NCBI GenBank assembly: GCA_934201705.1
Contig: CAKPXF010000013.1
Location: 11,934-75,933 of the forward strand
Direction: 5' to 3'
Length of the DNA stretch: 64,000 nucleotides
DNA from: an uncultured Bacilli bacterium
GTDB lineage: Bacteria > Bacillota_I > Bacilli_A > RFN20 > CAG-631
The position numbers and the translations under genes are program-made. Shown here one piece after another: positions 38,071 through 46,760 of this stretch. The first letter of the stretch is position 1. The number at the start of each line of letters is the position of its first letter. Under the pieces are notes generated by a model. The model was not told the origin of the DNA. It was given only the letters and a program-made list of their open reading frames with translations, and searched no databases.

Positions 38071-38118
38071 AAAAGCACTTATTACTAAAGCAAAAATTTA
38101 GATAATAAGTGCTCTTTT
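38071..38118. terminator. bidirectional terminator between serpin and phoR genes
   Basis: A perfect 11-base stem AGCACTTATTA / TAATAAGTGCT, extended by CTAAA/TTTAG inside, has A and T runs on both flanks and separates the two convergent genes. Confidence 0.9.
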
Positions 38119-38119
38119 A

Positions 38120-39769
38120 TTAATGATTCATATCAATTTTTATACTAGTTCCTTCATCCTCTATTGATTTTAATGATATTTTATAATTATAAATATCACA
38201 AATATGCTTAACAATAGCAAGACCTAAACCTGTTCCACCACTTGCTTTACTTCTCCCTTTATCAACTCTAAAGAATCTTTCAAAAATTCTACTTTGATAC
38301 ATTAATGGAATTCCAATACCTGTATCACTTACGATAACAACCTTCTTTTTTAAAGTTACATTTATTGTGCCATTTTCTTTATTATATTTAATTGCATTAT
38401 CAATTAAATTTCTAAACAATTCATCTAATAAAGTTGCATCAGCATAGATATATTCTTCCTGTAAAGAATATATAATTTTAATATTTTTTAAGGCAATTTT
38501 AGATTCAAGAGAATCAATAATTTCAATCAATAATTTCTTTAAATTAATCTTTTCATCATTTTTATTATAGTTTTGTTCAATTGAAGCTAAATTAAGCATA
38601 TCAATAATAATACTATTCATTCTATTAGCTTCCTTTAATGTCTTAGATGAATAGTTTTTTATTAATTCTCTATCATCAGCTATTCCTTCAACAATCATTT
38701 GCTGATAGCCAATAATACTAGTAAGCGGTGATTTTAATTCATGAGAAGCATTAGCAAAGAAATCCTTTTTCGTTTTCTCTAAATTTTGTTGAATAGTAAT
38801 ATCTTGAATATTAACAATAACGCCACCTGCAAACCATGTTTCTTTTACATAATTAATGTTACATTGAAATAATTTACAATTTAACTCCATTGTATAATTA
38901 CTATTCATACGCTCATCAATTGAATATTTAATTTTTTGCTGCAATACTACATCTCGAATTAAGTAAATATAATTCTTACTAATCATTCTATTAGTTTCAT
39001 CAAAAATATTTAATGCAGCTTTGTTTAATATAACAATACTATAATTTCTATCAATTGCAATAATACCTTGATTTAATAAATCTAAAACTGTTGAAAATTC
39101 CTTTATTTGTCTATTTATTCTATTGATTTGTTCATCTAAGATAACTGTTAAATTATCAATAATCTTTGGTAAATCATCAATAGTTGTACTGCTCGTGAAT
39201 TTAACATTAGCTAATGTTGATAGCTCTTTAATTTTATTATTAACTGGAGTTAAACTCCTTTTATTAAAGTAAAAGCTTAAAAACAATGACAAAAGTTCAA
39301 TGATTACTAATGTTCCTATACCTATTAAAATATAAAATTTTAAGGCTTCATTGACCTTTCCTATTGATATAGCAAGCCTAATATAATAGTCATTTTTAAA
39401 ATCAGCAATATACATCATTTGCTTTCTTTCAGTTGATGAATATCTAACATTAACATTCAACAAATCTGTAATTTCTGGCCTAGTTAAGTGATTTTCTATT
39501 ATTTCGTCTTTAAACGTATCTAAAACAACTGTTCCATCTTTATAAATAATTGTAAGCCGTACATTGCCATCGATATTATTAACAATATTTTCAACACGTT
39601 TAAAATTTTCACCATCAAATGATGACACAGTTAAAGATAAGTAATTTTTAAGTTGAGTTTTATGAACATTATAATTTTCTTTGTATATAATTGTACTTGA
39701 TACAATAAGCATCAGTAATAATGCAAAAAAAACTATAATAGCATTAGTTATTAATAATCTTTTTTTCAT
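38120..39769 (-). CDS. phoR: phosphate-responsive sensor histidine kinase PhoR
   Basis: The 549-residue kinase has two membrane helices (about 8-28 and 146-168) around an extracytoplasmic sensor loop, a linker with a PAS-like region (DLLNQGIIAIDRNYSIVILN), and the kinase core: H box FFANASHELKSPLTS, N box LFRNLIDNAIKYN, G1 VSDTGIGIP and G2 GGTGLGLAI. It should phosphorylate PhoB under phosphate limitation. Its ATG overlaps the TGA of phoB in an ATGA arrangement, and the pair ends the pst-pho gene string. Confidence 0.92.
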   Translation of the reverse strand: MKKRLLITNAIIVFFALLLMLIVSSTIIYKENYNVHKTQLKNYLSLTVSSFDGENFKRVENIVNNIDGNVRLTIIYKDGTVVLDTFKDEIIENHLTRPEITDLLNVNVRYSSTERKQMMYIADFKNDYYIRLAISIGKVNEALKFYILIGIGTLVIIELLSLFLSFYFNKRSLTPVNNKIKELSTLANVKFTSSTTIDDLPKIIDNLTVILDEQINRINRQIKEFSTVLDLLNQGIIAIDRNYSIVILNKAALNIFDETNRMISKNYIYLIRDVVLQQKIKYSIDERMNSNYTMELNCKLFQCNINYVKETWFAGGVIVNIQDITIQQNLEKTKKDFFANASHELKSPLTSIIGYQQMIVEGIADDRELIKNYSSKTLKEANRMNSIIIDMLNLASIEQNYNKNDEKINLKKLLIEIIDSLESKIALKNIKIIYSLQEEYIYADATLLDELFRNLIDNAIKYNKENGTINVTLKKKVVIVSDTGIGIPLMYQSRIFERFFRVDKGRSKASGGTGLGLAIVKHICDIYNYKISLKSIEDEGTSIKIDMNH

Positions 39770-40440
39770 GCTATAAATTTATATCCAATGCCATAAACTG
39801 TTTTAATCATACTTCCATTATCATTTAGCTTAGCACGTAAAGTTTTAATATGCATATCTAAAGCACGACTTTCAACGATTTGATCACTGCCCCAAATTTC
39901 TTGAAAAATTTGTTCACGAGTTAAAACATTTGGAGAATTTTTCATAAGTAAAGCTAGTATTTCAAATTCTTTTACTGTTAATTCCACTAGTTCACCCTTG
40001 TATGTACATTCTCTTTTATCAAAATTTAACATTAAATCATTAACAACAATATTGTTTTTACTTTCTTTATTTATTCTTCTTGATTGAGCATCTACACGAG
40101 CCATTAATTCAAGCAAATCAAAAGGTTTTTCAATATAATCATCAGCCCCTAAATCTAAGCCTTCTACCTTATCAGTTACTAAATGCTTAGCTGAAATAAT
40201 AATAATTCTTATTTCATCATTGCTTGGGTTACTTCGAATTATTTTTAAAATATCTTTTCCACTTAAATCTGGAAGCATCATATCAAGTAAAATTATGCTA
40301 GGTTTACAATTATTAAAAGCATTTAAAAAATCTTTGCCATTATAAAATGTTTTAACATCATATCCTTGTTTAGTTAATGTTTTATTAATAATCAAAGCTA
40401 TATCTTCATCATCTTCTAAGGAATATATTACTTTATTCAT
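39766..40440 (-). CDS. phoB: response regulator PhoB/PhoP, OmpR family
   Basis: The 224-residue regulator has a receiver domain with the acidic pocket (D10, D11, E12 region), phospho-acceptor D53 in LLDMMLPDLSG, conserved Lys in YIEKPF, and a C-terminal winged helix with LTVKEFEILALLM and VYGIGYKF. Its likely targets are the TTACA repeats upstream of pstS. AAAGG lies before the ATG. It follows phoU by 52 bases on the same strand. Confidence 0.93.
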   Translation of the reverse strand: MNKVIYSLEDDEDIALIINKTLTKQGYDVKTFYNGKDFLNAFNNCKPSIILLDMMLPDLSGKDILKIIRSNPSNDEIRIIIISAKHLVTDKVEGLDLGADDYIEKPFDLLELMARVDAQSRRINKESKNNIVVNDLMLNFDKRECTYKGELVELTVKEFEILALLMKNSPNVLTREQIFQEIWGSDQIVESRALDMHIKTLRAKLNDNGSMIKTVYGIGYKFIA

Positions 40441-40492
40441 GTTTTTTCGCCTTTCTTAATTCAAATAAAATTTTATCATATTTTAAAATGAT

Positions 40493-41125
40493 TTAAAACA
40501 TCATTTTATCTTTATAATATCCCGAGCTTATATAAACAACCCATTCGGCAATATTAACACTATGATCTGCAATTCTTTCTAAATATTTTACCACTAATGT
40601 TGTATATATCGCATAAGGTAAATAATCCTCAGAGTTATCTTTTTTTGTAAGTGATTCGATTATTTCCATATATTTTTTATCAACAACATCATCCTCTTCT
40701 ATTACTTTATTTGCTAAATTAAAATCACCATCAATATATGCTTTTATTGAATCTTGAATCATTTTAATAACAAAAGCTGATAAGTCAATTACATCGTTTA
40801 ATCTTTTTTTAGAATAGTTTTTTAATTTTTTAGCGAACTGTAGAATATCTTCAGCATGATCACCAATTCTTTCAAGATCTGATACTAGCTTTAACACTCC
40901 TGTTACTTCCTTTAAATCCTTAGCAAATAATCTTTCCTTTAATAAAATATTGATACACATTTCTTCAATTAATCTTTCATATTGATCTATTAAGTCATCA
41001 TTAATACTATCAACATTGTTTTTCCCTAAATAAAAGTCTATTGCTTCAGTTATATTTATAATAACCTCATCACTCATTCTTAAAACTAACTGCTTTAAAT
41101 TATCCATTTCTTCTTTTACTTTCAT
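40493..41125 (-). CDS. phoU: phosphate transport regulator PhoU
   Basis: PhoU is a peripheral protein that couples the Pst transporter to PhoR signalling. The about 210-residue protein has the two three-helix PhoU repeats with the metal-binding motif DLERIGDHAEDI in the first and YLERIADHSVNIAEW in the second. The start at 41125 directly follows the pstB stop with one base between and has GGAAGG inside the end of pstB; the longer frame to 41182 would overlap pstB without a binding site. Confidence 0.94.
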   Translation of the reverse strand: MKVKEEMDNLKQLVLRMSDEVIINITEAIDFYLGKNNVDSINDDLIDQYERLIEEMCINILLKERLFAKDLKEVTGVLKLVSDLERIGDHAEDILQFAKKLKNYSKKRLNDVIDLSAFVIKMIQDSIKAYIDGDFNLANKVIEEDDVVDKKYMEIIESLTKKDNSEDYLPYAIYTTLVVKYLERIADHSVNIAEWVVYISSGYYKDKMMF

Positions 41126-41126
41126 A

Positions 41127-41888
41127 TTAACCAAACCTTCCTGTAATATAATCCTCTGTTTTACCATTTTTAGGATTTGCAAATAATTCTATTGTCTTAT
41201 CATATTCTATAATTTCACCAAGCAAGAAGAAGGCAGTATAGTCTGAAACTCTAGTTGCTTGTTGCATATTATGAGTTACTATAATAATTGTATAATCATT
41301 TTTAAGTTCACTAATTAATTCTTCAATTTTTAAGGTGGCAATTGGATCTAAAGCACTAGTTGGCTCATCCATTAAAATAACACTTGGCGACATGGCAATA
41401 CATCTTGCAATACATAAACGTTGCTTTTGCCCGCCTGATAATCCTAAAGCACTATCCTTTAAGCGATCCTTTACTTCTTCATATAATGAAGCCTTTTTTA
41501 AAGAGTCGATAACAATTTCTTTAAGTTTTTCTTTATTTTTTATACCTGCACATCTAGGCCCATAAGCTACATTATCAAAAATTGACATAGTAAAAGGATT
41601 AGGATTTTGAAAAACCATTCCTACTTGACTTCTAAGTTCAACGCTATTTAATCCATTAATATTTTTATTTTCGTATAGTACTGTTCCTTCAATTTTACAA
41701 TTATTTATTAAATCGTTCATTCTATTTAAGCAACGAAGTAAAGTTGATTTTCCACAGCCTGATGGGCCAATAAAGGCTGTTACTTTATTTTTATATAAAT
41801 CAATATTTATATTTTTTAAGGCATGCTTTTCACCATAATATAAATTAACATCCTGAAGATGAAAAATTGTTTTTAGCTTTTCTTCCAT
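41127..41888 (-). CDS. pstB: phosphate ABC transporter ATPase PstB
   Basis: The 253-residue ATPase powers phosphate import. Motifs are Walker A GPSGCGKST, the Pst-typical LLRCLNRMNDLI, Q-loop VGMVFQNPNPF, signature LSGGQKQRLCIARCIA and Walker B VILMDEPTSALDP. The C-terminus keeps the DYITGRFG ending common to PstB. GAGGAG lies before the ATG; pstA ends one base upstream and phoU starts one base downstream. Confidence 0.97.
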   Translation of the reverse strand: MEEKLKTIFHLQDVNLYYGEKHALKNINIDLYKNKVTAFIGPSGCGKSTLLRCLNRMNDLINNCKIEGTVLYENKNINGLNSVELRSQVGMVFQNPNPFTMSIFDNVAYGPRCAGIKNKEKLKEIVIDSLKKASLYEEVKDRLKDSALGLSGGQKQRLCIARCIAMSPSVILMDEPTSALDPIATLKIEELISELKNDYTIIIVTHNMQQATRVSDYTAFFLLGEIIEYDKTIELFANPKNGKTEDYITGRFG

Positions 41889-41889
41889 A

Positions 41890-43089
41890 TTAAACTCCTC
41901 TTTTCTTATTTATTTTATAAGAAATTAACTTAACTAATAGATTCATAATAAAGACAACTATTAAAATAATTATTGAAATAGCACAAGCTGAATTATATTC
42001 TAATGTTTCCCCACTTGTAATAGCATAGATATGAGTTGCTAATGTTGTTGCATTACTTGCTAAGCTTACATTATCCTTAATGCTATTACCCATAACAAAG
42101 ATTAATGATGCCGACTCACCAATAATTCTACCGATTGATAATAAGGTTGCTGTTAAAATTCCTGGCATAGCACTTGGAAGAATTACTTTAAAAACACTTT
42201 GTGTTTTGCTAGCACCTAAGGCTAAGCTTGCTTCAAGATAGCTATTTGGTACAACATTTATAGCTTCACTTGTAGTTTTTATAATTAAAGGCAAAAGTAT
42301 TATTGACATAGTTGAGGCTCCAGCAATTATACTTAATGAATCCTTTTTCGTAAAAATGCTAACAAATGGAATAAAAACTATCATACCTACAAAACCAAAA
42401 ATAATTGAAGGAACACCACTTGTTGCATCAATCATATTAATAACTATTGTCTTAAAGGTTTTGTTTTTTGCATAAAGTGTTAAATAAATAGCAGCAATTA
42501 TTCCTAGCGGTAATGAAAATAGTAAAGTTAATATAATCAAGTATATTGTTGCAAGCAATGAGCATGTAATTCCTCCACCCTTTAAAGCACATTGTAAATA
42601 GGTTATTTCATAAGATTTGTCTAAGCCTTTACAAAACTCTTCAGCCTTTTGCGAAGAAAAGCAATATATATCATTTTTATCTTTATCTATTCCTATTAAA
42701 ACATCAATAGTTTCTCCTTTAACGACCTTATGTGTGTCATTACTACCAACAATATTTAAATTATTAAATGGTGATAAGGTTGCAACATAAACAACTTCGA
42801 CACATTCTTTATTATCAACTGTTTTTGAATCCTTTAGTGCTATCCCATATTTATAGGAAAAGTAAGTGCCTTCAATATTAGGATTTGAAAATTCCTCCTC
42901 AGTTTGTGATGTTGCTACAATGTTTAATGAATCATTATAATTCGATGTTAAAAACTTAAATGATAAGCTACTAAAGCCATTTTTAAAAACATAAAAAATA
43001 ATCGAAAATAGAATAACTACACTAAGTAATGTCGATATACATGTAGCAAATATCTTAAAAAAATCTGCTATTTTTCTTTTCCTATTCAT
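41890..43089 (-). CDS. pstA: phosphate ABC transporter permease PstA, with extracytoplasmic insertion
   Basis: This is one of the two channel subunits of the Pst importer. The C-terminal 230 residues carry five helices with the coupling EAA-like motif ASLALGASKTQSVFKVILPSA. The protein is 399 residues, about 100 longer than most PstA; the extra part (about residues 40-150) is a soluble loop between the first and second membrane helices and contains Asp/Asn/Lys-rich sequence. It overlaps pstC by eight bases. Confidence 0.93.
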   Translation of the reverse strand: MNRKRKIADFFKIFATCISTLLSVVILFSIIFYVFKNGFSSLSFKFLTSNYNDSLNIVATSQTEEEFSNPNIEGTYFSYKYGIALKDSKTVDNKECVEVVYVATLSPFNNLNIVGSNDTHKVVKGETIDVLIGIDKDKNDIYCFSSQKAEEFCKGLDKSYEITYLQCALKGGGITCSLLATIYLIILTLLFSLPLGIIAAIYLTLYAKNKTFKTIVINMIDATSGVPSIIFGFVGMIVFIPFVSIFTKKDSLSIIAGASTMSIILLPLIIKTTSEAINVVPNSYLEASLALGASKTQSVFKVILPSAMPGILTATLLSIGRIIGESASLIFVMGNSIKDNVSLASNATTLATHIYAITSGETLEYNSACAISIIILIVVFIMNLLVKLISYKINKKRGV

Positions 43090-43987
43090 ATCTACATAAC
43101 CTCTTTTTTAATAAATTTAATAAAACATTGCTGATTAAAATAATAAGTATTAAAACAATACCTATACTAAATCTAATATCATAATTAATTCCAGATGATT
43201 CATGAAATCCTTGCATCATTGTAGAAGTTAATGTTCCAGTTGGTGAAAATAATAAAATTGAAATAGTTTTGGCTCCTCCACAAACCATTGAAACCGCTGT
43301 TGCTTCACCTAAAGCTCTTCCAATTCCAAGTATTAGTGCAGCAAAAATTCCACTTTTAGCTCCATTTACTACTATTTTAAAATCTGTTTGTGTTTTACTA
43401 GCTCCGAGAGCTAATGATGCCAGTATTATATCATCCTTTACAGCCTTCATTGAGGTAATAGAAAGTAATGTAATAGTTGGCGTTATCATCATTATTAAAA
43501 CAATAATTGTTGATAAAACCGATACTCCTCCAGCTGTTTGTAAATTAAATAATAATGCAAAATCTCTAATTAAAGGATTAATAAAGCCAACACCAAACAA
43601 ACCAAATATAATTGATGGAATTGAAGCTAATAATTCAACAATACTTTCCATTACCTTACTTATTTTAATAGGTGCTATTCTAACAATAAATAAAGCAGTT
43701 AATACACTTAAAGGTAAAGCAATTAAACTGGCAATAAATACGATAAATAAGGTATTAATTACTAAGCCTAAAATTCCATATGTTTTACTATCATAATTAA
43801 TAGAAAATAAAAATTTAATCAAAGAAGCAGTTTTATTATTTGGATATTTAATAATAAATGGTCGTACTCCTTGTAAAAGTATAAAAAATATGATAAATAC
43901 GATAAATGATGCACATATTAAGGAAATCAACATAAAAATAATTTGCATAGTTTTATCTATTACTAATTTATAATTTGTATTCTTCAT
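43082..43987 (-). CDS. pstC: phosphate ABC transporter permease PstC
   Basis: This is the second permease of the Pst importer, 301 residues with six membrane helices and the motifs IVELLASIPSIIFGLFG and ILASLALGASKTQTDFKIV, the ATPase-coupling loop. It shares ALGASKTQ with PstA, as usual. AAGGATA precedes the ATG. A hairpin with a short T run separates it from pstS, which would let the binding protein be made in excess over the membrane parts. Confidence 0.95.
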   Translation of the reverse strand: MKNTNYKLVIDKTMQIIFMLISLICASFIVFIIFFILLQGVRPFIIKYPNNKTASLIKFLFSINYDSKTYGILGLVINTLFIVFIASLIALPLSVLTALFIVRIAPIKISKVMESIVELLASIPSIIFGLFGVGFINPLIRDFALLFNLQTAGGVSVLSTIIVLIMMITPTITLLSITSMKAVKDDIILASLALGASKTQTDFKIVVNGAKSGIFAALILGIGRALGEATAVSMVCGGAKTISILLFSPTGTLTSTMMQGFHESSGINYDIRFSIGIVLILIILISNVLLNLLKKRLCRYE

Positions 43988-44002
43988 AAAATATCCTTAA
44001 AC

Positions 44003-44026
44003 GTTAAAAATAGGCATAAGCCTATT
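44003..44026 (-). terminator. intercistronic attenuator between pstS and pstC
   Basis: On the minus strand AATAGGC-TTAT-GCCTATT is followed by TTTAA. The stem is perfect but the T run is short, so partial termination is expected, lowering pstC onward relative to pstS. Confidence 0.6.
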
Positions 44027-44042
44027 AATAACTTATTTTTTA

Positions 44043-45017
44043 TTAAGCAACAACATCGCTCCAGCTTGCGCCAGTTTGATAAATCATTTTAAGCTTTGCA
44101 GCTGTTATATTGTCAAGAACTGTATTTTTACTATTAACTACAGCAACTATACCATCCTTGCAAATTAAACCACTAGTCTTTTTGGTAACATTTTCGCTAC
44201 CATCTTTTTTTAATTCCCTTGATAAGAAACCAATATGTAATTTATTTGCTGCATTATCTTTTTGTGAGCCTTGTGTGCCTTTATAAGCATCGCTAGATCC
44301 TGTATGATTATGTAATGGCTCAAAGACACTGCATAAATTTGAAAAAGCCTTACTTAATGCTTCAGCAATTTTTTTAACAGAAGTTGATCCACCTAAATTA
44401 ATTGTTACCTTACTAGCATTTTTATCTTCACATAATGCTTTTAAAGAAGCATTTTCATTTAAAATATCATTCCATTTTTTAGCGTTACCGATTGAGCTTG
44501 TTAATATTCCATCATTTGATTTAATAATAGCTAAGCCCTCTTGGCTATTCATAAAGGCTAAAAATCCATTAATTAATAACCATTCTACCTCACTACAATC
44601 ACTTTCATTTCTAATAATATAATTAAAGTTACGAGACAATGTATAGCTACCATTTACAACATTTTCCTCACTTGCTACAACCCCTTCATAGCTTAAAGCC
44701 TTTAAAGATGAATCTTTAACTGAGGCTAATGAGATATAACCTATTCCATACATATCATTATTTACAAGGCTTATCATATTTGAGTTATCCTTTGCCTCAA
44801 CATGACTAGCTAGTGGTTCATTATCCTCTTTTGCCTCACTAAAGCCAATTGCTGTAAAAAAGCCATCTCTTGTGCCACTTGATGTATCTCTAGTATAAGC
44901 AATTACCTTCTTATTTAAATCAAATGTATCTGTATTATTAGTATTATTACAAGATACACCTCCAATTAGGAATACTCCTATTCCTCCTACTATTAATCTT
45001 TTAAAAATAGTTTTCAT
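44043..45017 (-). CDS. pstS: phosphate-binding lipoprotein PstS with circularly permuted halves
   Basis: This 324-residue lipoprotein (lipobox IGGVSC, Cys24) is placed first in the pst operon. Its motifs appear in swapped order. VIAYTRDTSSGTRDGF, which binds phosphate and belongs in the second half of ordinary PstS, is at about 39-54. The motif INLGGSTSVKKIAEAL, normally at the N-terminus, follows at about 200-215, then IGFLSRELK and ICKDGIVAVVNSKN, and the protein ends with AAKLKMIYQTGASWSDV, which normally joins the two halves. Both phosphate-binding loops are present, so the fold can be complete with new ends. AAAGGAGA precedes the ATG. Confidence 0.9.
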   Translation of the reverse strand: MKTIFKRLIVGGIGVFLIGGVSCNNTNNTDTFDLNKKVIAYTRDTSSGTRDGFFTAIGFSEAKEDNEPLASHVEAKDNSNMISLVNNDMYGIGYISLASVKDSSLKALSYEGVVASEENVVNGSYTLSRNFNYIIRNESDCSEVEWLLINGFLAFMNSQEGLAIIKSNDGILTSSIGNAKKWNDILNENASLKALCEDKNASKVTINLGGSTSVKKIAEALSKAFSNLCSVFEPLHNHTGSSDAYKGTQGSQKDNAANKLHIGFLSRELKKDGSENVTKKTSGLICKDGIVAVVNSKNTVLDNITAAKLKMIYQTGASWSDVVA

Positions 45018-45047
45018 TTTTCTTTCTCCTTTTATTTTACACTAAAA

Positions 45048-45111
45048 ATTATAGGAATATAAAAGTATGTAATACACCAATGTTTTGTAAATGATTGTAA
45101 AAAAAATGTAA
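45048..45111 (-). promoter_or_regulatory. pst promoter with Pho-box-like TTACA repeats
   Basis: On the minus strand, TTACA occurs at 45107-45111, 45096-45100 and 45086-45090 (steps of 11 and 10 bases) and again at 45068-45072, upstream of a TATAAT at 45048-45053 about 30 bases before the pstS start. The -35 hexamer is poor. Regular repeats of TTAACA-like units one helical turn apart and a weak -35 are typical of PhoP/PhoB-activated promoters. Confidence 0.65.
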
Positions 45112-45117
45112 CAATTA

Positions 45118-45702
45118 TTAATTAATTTCAACGAATTGTCTTAAACTTGTATAAGCAAGGCTTGCAAGTATCTTAGTTGTCTCATTTAAAGTAGTTGGCG
45201 AATATAAAATCCATTGAGTAGTTAAACCTACCATTCCTGAAAATGTATATTCAAATATTAAATTAGAACGTGAGTTTTTAATCATTAATAAATCAGATAA
45301 TTGATTCTTTAATAAAGAGAACAATTCATTTACATAACCATTTAAAGAATTATCTAGCATAATAGTTTTTAAAAGTGATATATTTGGTTCAATTAACATA
45401 AGTAAATTTCTAAAGTACCATCTAATATGTACTTCATTAATACTATATAATGGTGTCTTCTTCAAATAAGTTGTTGCTTTTAATTTGTTTTCAATATTAA
45501 TTGATATTTCTTGAATTATTTTTTTTATTAAATCCTCTTTATTTTCATAATGCAAATAAAATGTGTTTCTATTAACATTAGCTTTTTTTACTATATCTAT
45601 GACACTAACATTATCAAACCCCTTTTCATTTGTTAAGTCAATTAATGCCTTTTTTAAAATATATTTAGTTTTAACTACTCTTAAATCTTCTTTTTTAGTC
45701 AT
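45118..45702 (-). CDS. TetR-family transcriptional regulator
   Basis: The 194-residue protein has an N-terminal TetR helix-turn-helix (ALIDLTNEKGFDNVSVIDIV, then ANVNRNTFYLHYENKEDL) and a C-terminal ligand domain of the kind seen in DhaS-like regulators (WYFRNLLMLIE, then LIFEYTFSGMVGLTTQW). It is divergent from the fakB-like and fakA-like genes, and a 26-base perfect palindrome lies just upstream of its own start. It may sense a fatty acid or acyl derivative and control both directions; this is inferred from position. GAGGATG precedes the ATG. Confidence 0.88.
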   Translation of the reverse strand: MTKKEDLRVVKTKYILKKALIDLTNEKGFDNVSVIDIVKKANVNRNTFYLHYENKEDLIKKIIQEISINIENKLKATTYLKKTPLYSINEVHIRWYFRNLLMLIEPNISLLKTIMLDNSLNGYVNELFSLLKNQLSDLLMIKNSRSNLIFEYTFSGMVGLTTQWILYSPTTLNETTKILASLAYTSLRQFVEIN

Positions 45703-45732
45703 TTTTTCATCCTCTATTGATACTCACGTGGT

Positions 45733-45758
45733 AATTAAGCGACAAATGTCGCTTAATT
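45733..45758. promoter_or_regulatory. 26-base palindromic operator between tetR and fakB-like gene
   Basis: AATTAAGCGACA-AA-TGTCGCTTAATT is a perfect 12+2+12 palindrome, 30 bases upstream of the TetR start codon and just before the rightward -35 hexamer. Size, symmetry and place fit a TetR dimer site. Confidence 0.8.
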
Positions 45759-45763
45759 GTTTA

Positions 45764-45791
45764 TTGTAATTGCTATTTTATATGCTAAAAT
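45764..45791 (+). promoter_or_regulatory. candidate promoter of the fakB-fakA pair
   Basis: TTGTAA (45764-45769) and TAAAAT (45786-45791) are 16 bases apart, about 52 bases before the DegV start codon and directly downstream of the TetR-type palindrome. Confidence 0.5.
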
Positions 45792-45805
45792 ACTAATTGT
45801 CAAGG

Positions 45806-45823
45806 TTATCTATATATAGATAA
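45806..45823. promoter_or_regulatory. 18-base palindrome in the leader of the fakB-like gene
   Basis: TTATCTATA-TATAGATAA is a perfect palindrome 20 bases before the start codon, in the predicted leader. It could be a second operator or an RNA hairpin; being AT-only it may be fortuitous. Confidence 0.35.
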
Positions 45824-45843
45824 ATAAAAATGGGAGAAGAAAT

Positions 45844-46749
45844 ATGAAAACAAGAGATTATGTAATTGTTGTTGATTCATGCTCTGATTTAAGTAAAGAG
45901 CTAAGAGTTCAAAACAACATTGAATATGTTAAAATGGGAATTGTTAAAAAAGAAAAAAATGGTGATGTTGAGATACCTGCTTCACTTGATTGGGATTTAT
46001 ATACAAATAAAGAATTAAATGATTGGCAAAGAAATGGCTTAAATATGAAAACAACTCAAGTTTCACAAACTGAGTTTGCTACTGTATTTGAAAAAATATT
46101 AAAGGAAGATAAAGATATTTTATATATTGCTTGCTCAAGCGCTTTATCTGGTTCGTTTAATTATTCTTTAATTGTTAAAGATGAATTATTAGCTAAATAC
46201 CCAAATGCCACTATTATTTGCATTGACTCACTATGCTCATGTTTAGGTCAAGGAACAATGGCACTTGATGCTGCAAGCATGAAAAAAGAAGGAAAAACTA
46301 TCCAAGAGGTTGCTTCATATCTTGAAGAAAATAAATTATGCTATAACCAAGTGGCAACTGTTGAAACACTAGATTATTTAAAGAAGGCTGGAAGAGTTAA
46401 AGCTTCAGCCGCTTTCTTTGGCAATATTTTTGGTGTTAAACCAATGATTATTTCAGATGCTATTGGTCAAAACTTTGCTATTAAAAAAGTAAAAGGTAGA
46501 AAAAATTCACTTATTGAATTAGTTAATATGTTAAAGGAAGTAATTGTTGAACCTGAAAATCAAACAATATATGTTGTTCATGCTGATTGCCTTAATGATG
46601 CTAACTTTGTAAAAGACTTAATTATCAAAGAGGTTAATCCTAAAGCAGTTAGTGTTGAATTTATGGGACCAATTATCGGAGTTTCAACAGGTCCTGGCAC
46701 AATCGGCGTTTATGCGAAAGGCAAAAAAGTTACTGTAGTTGGTAATTAA
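45844..46749 (+). CDS. DegV-family fatty-acid-binding protein (FakB-like)
   Basis: DegV proteins bind a fatty acid and present its carboxylate to the kinase FakA. The 301-residue protein shows VVDSCSDLSKEL at the N-terminus, KTTQVSQTEF, IACSSALSGSFNYS (the lipid-carboxylate-binding TSGT/SALSGS loop), VETLDYLKKAGRV and FGVKPMI, and ends with the domain holding SVEFMGPIIGVSTGPGTIGVY, where H or S residues complete the binding site. It is followed after 11 bases by the FakA-like gene, so a complete two-part kinase is encoded. GGGAGAAG precedes the ATG. Confidence 0.9.
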   Translation: MKTRDYVIVVDSCSDLSKELRVQNNIEYVKMGIVKKEKNGDVEIPASLDWDLYTNKELNDWQRNGLNMKTTQVSQTEFATVFEKILKEDKDILYIACSSALSGSFNYSLIVKDELLAKYPNATIICIDSLCSCLGQGTMALDAASMKKEGKTIQEVASYLEENKLCYNQVATVETLDYLKKAGRVKASAAFFGNIFGVKPMIISDAIGQNFAIKKVKGRKNSLIELVNMLKEVIVEPENQTIYVVHADCLNDANFVKDLIIKEVNPKAVSVEFMGPIIGVSTGPGTIGVYAKGKKVTVVGN

Positions 46750-46760
46750 TAAGGTGAATT

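Noticed and set aside
43269..43796. Long open frame antisense to pstC
   Set aside because: Composition mirrors the membrane-protein gene on the other strand, it has no ribosome binding site, and pstC is certain.
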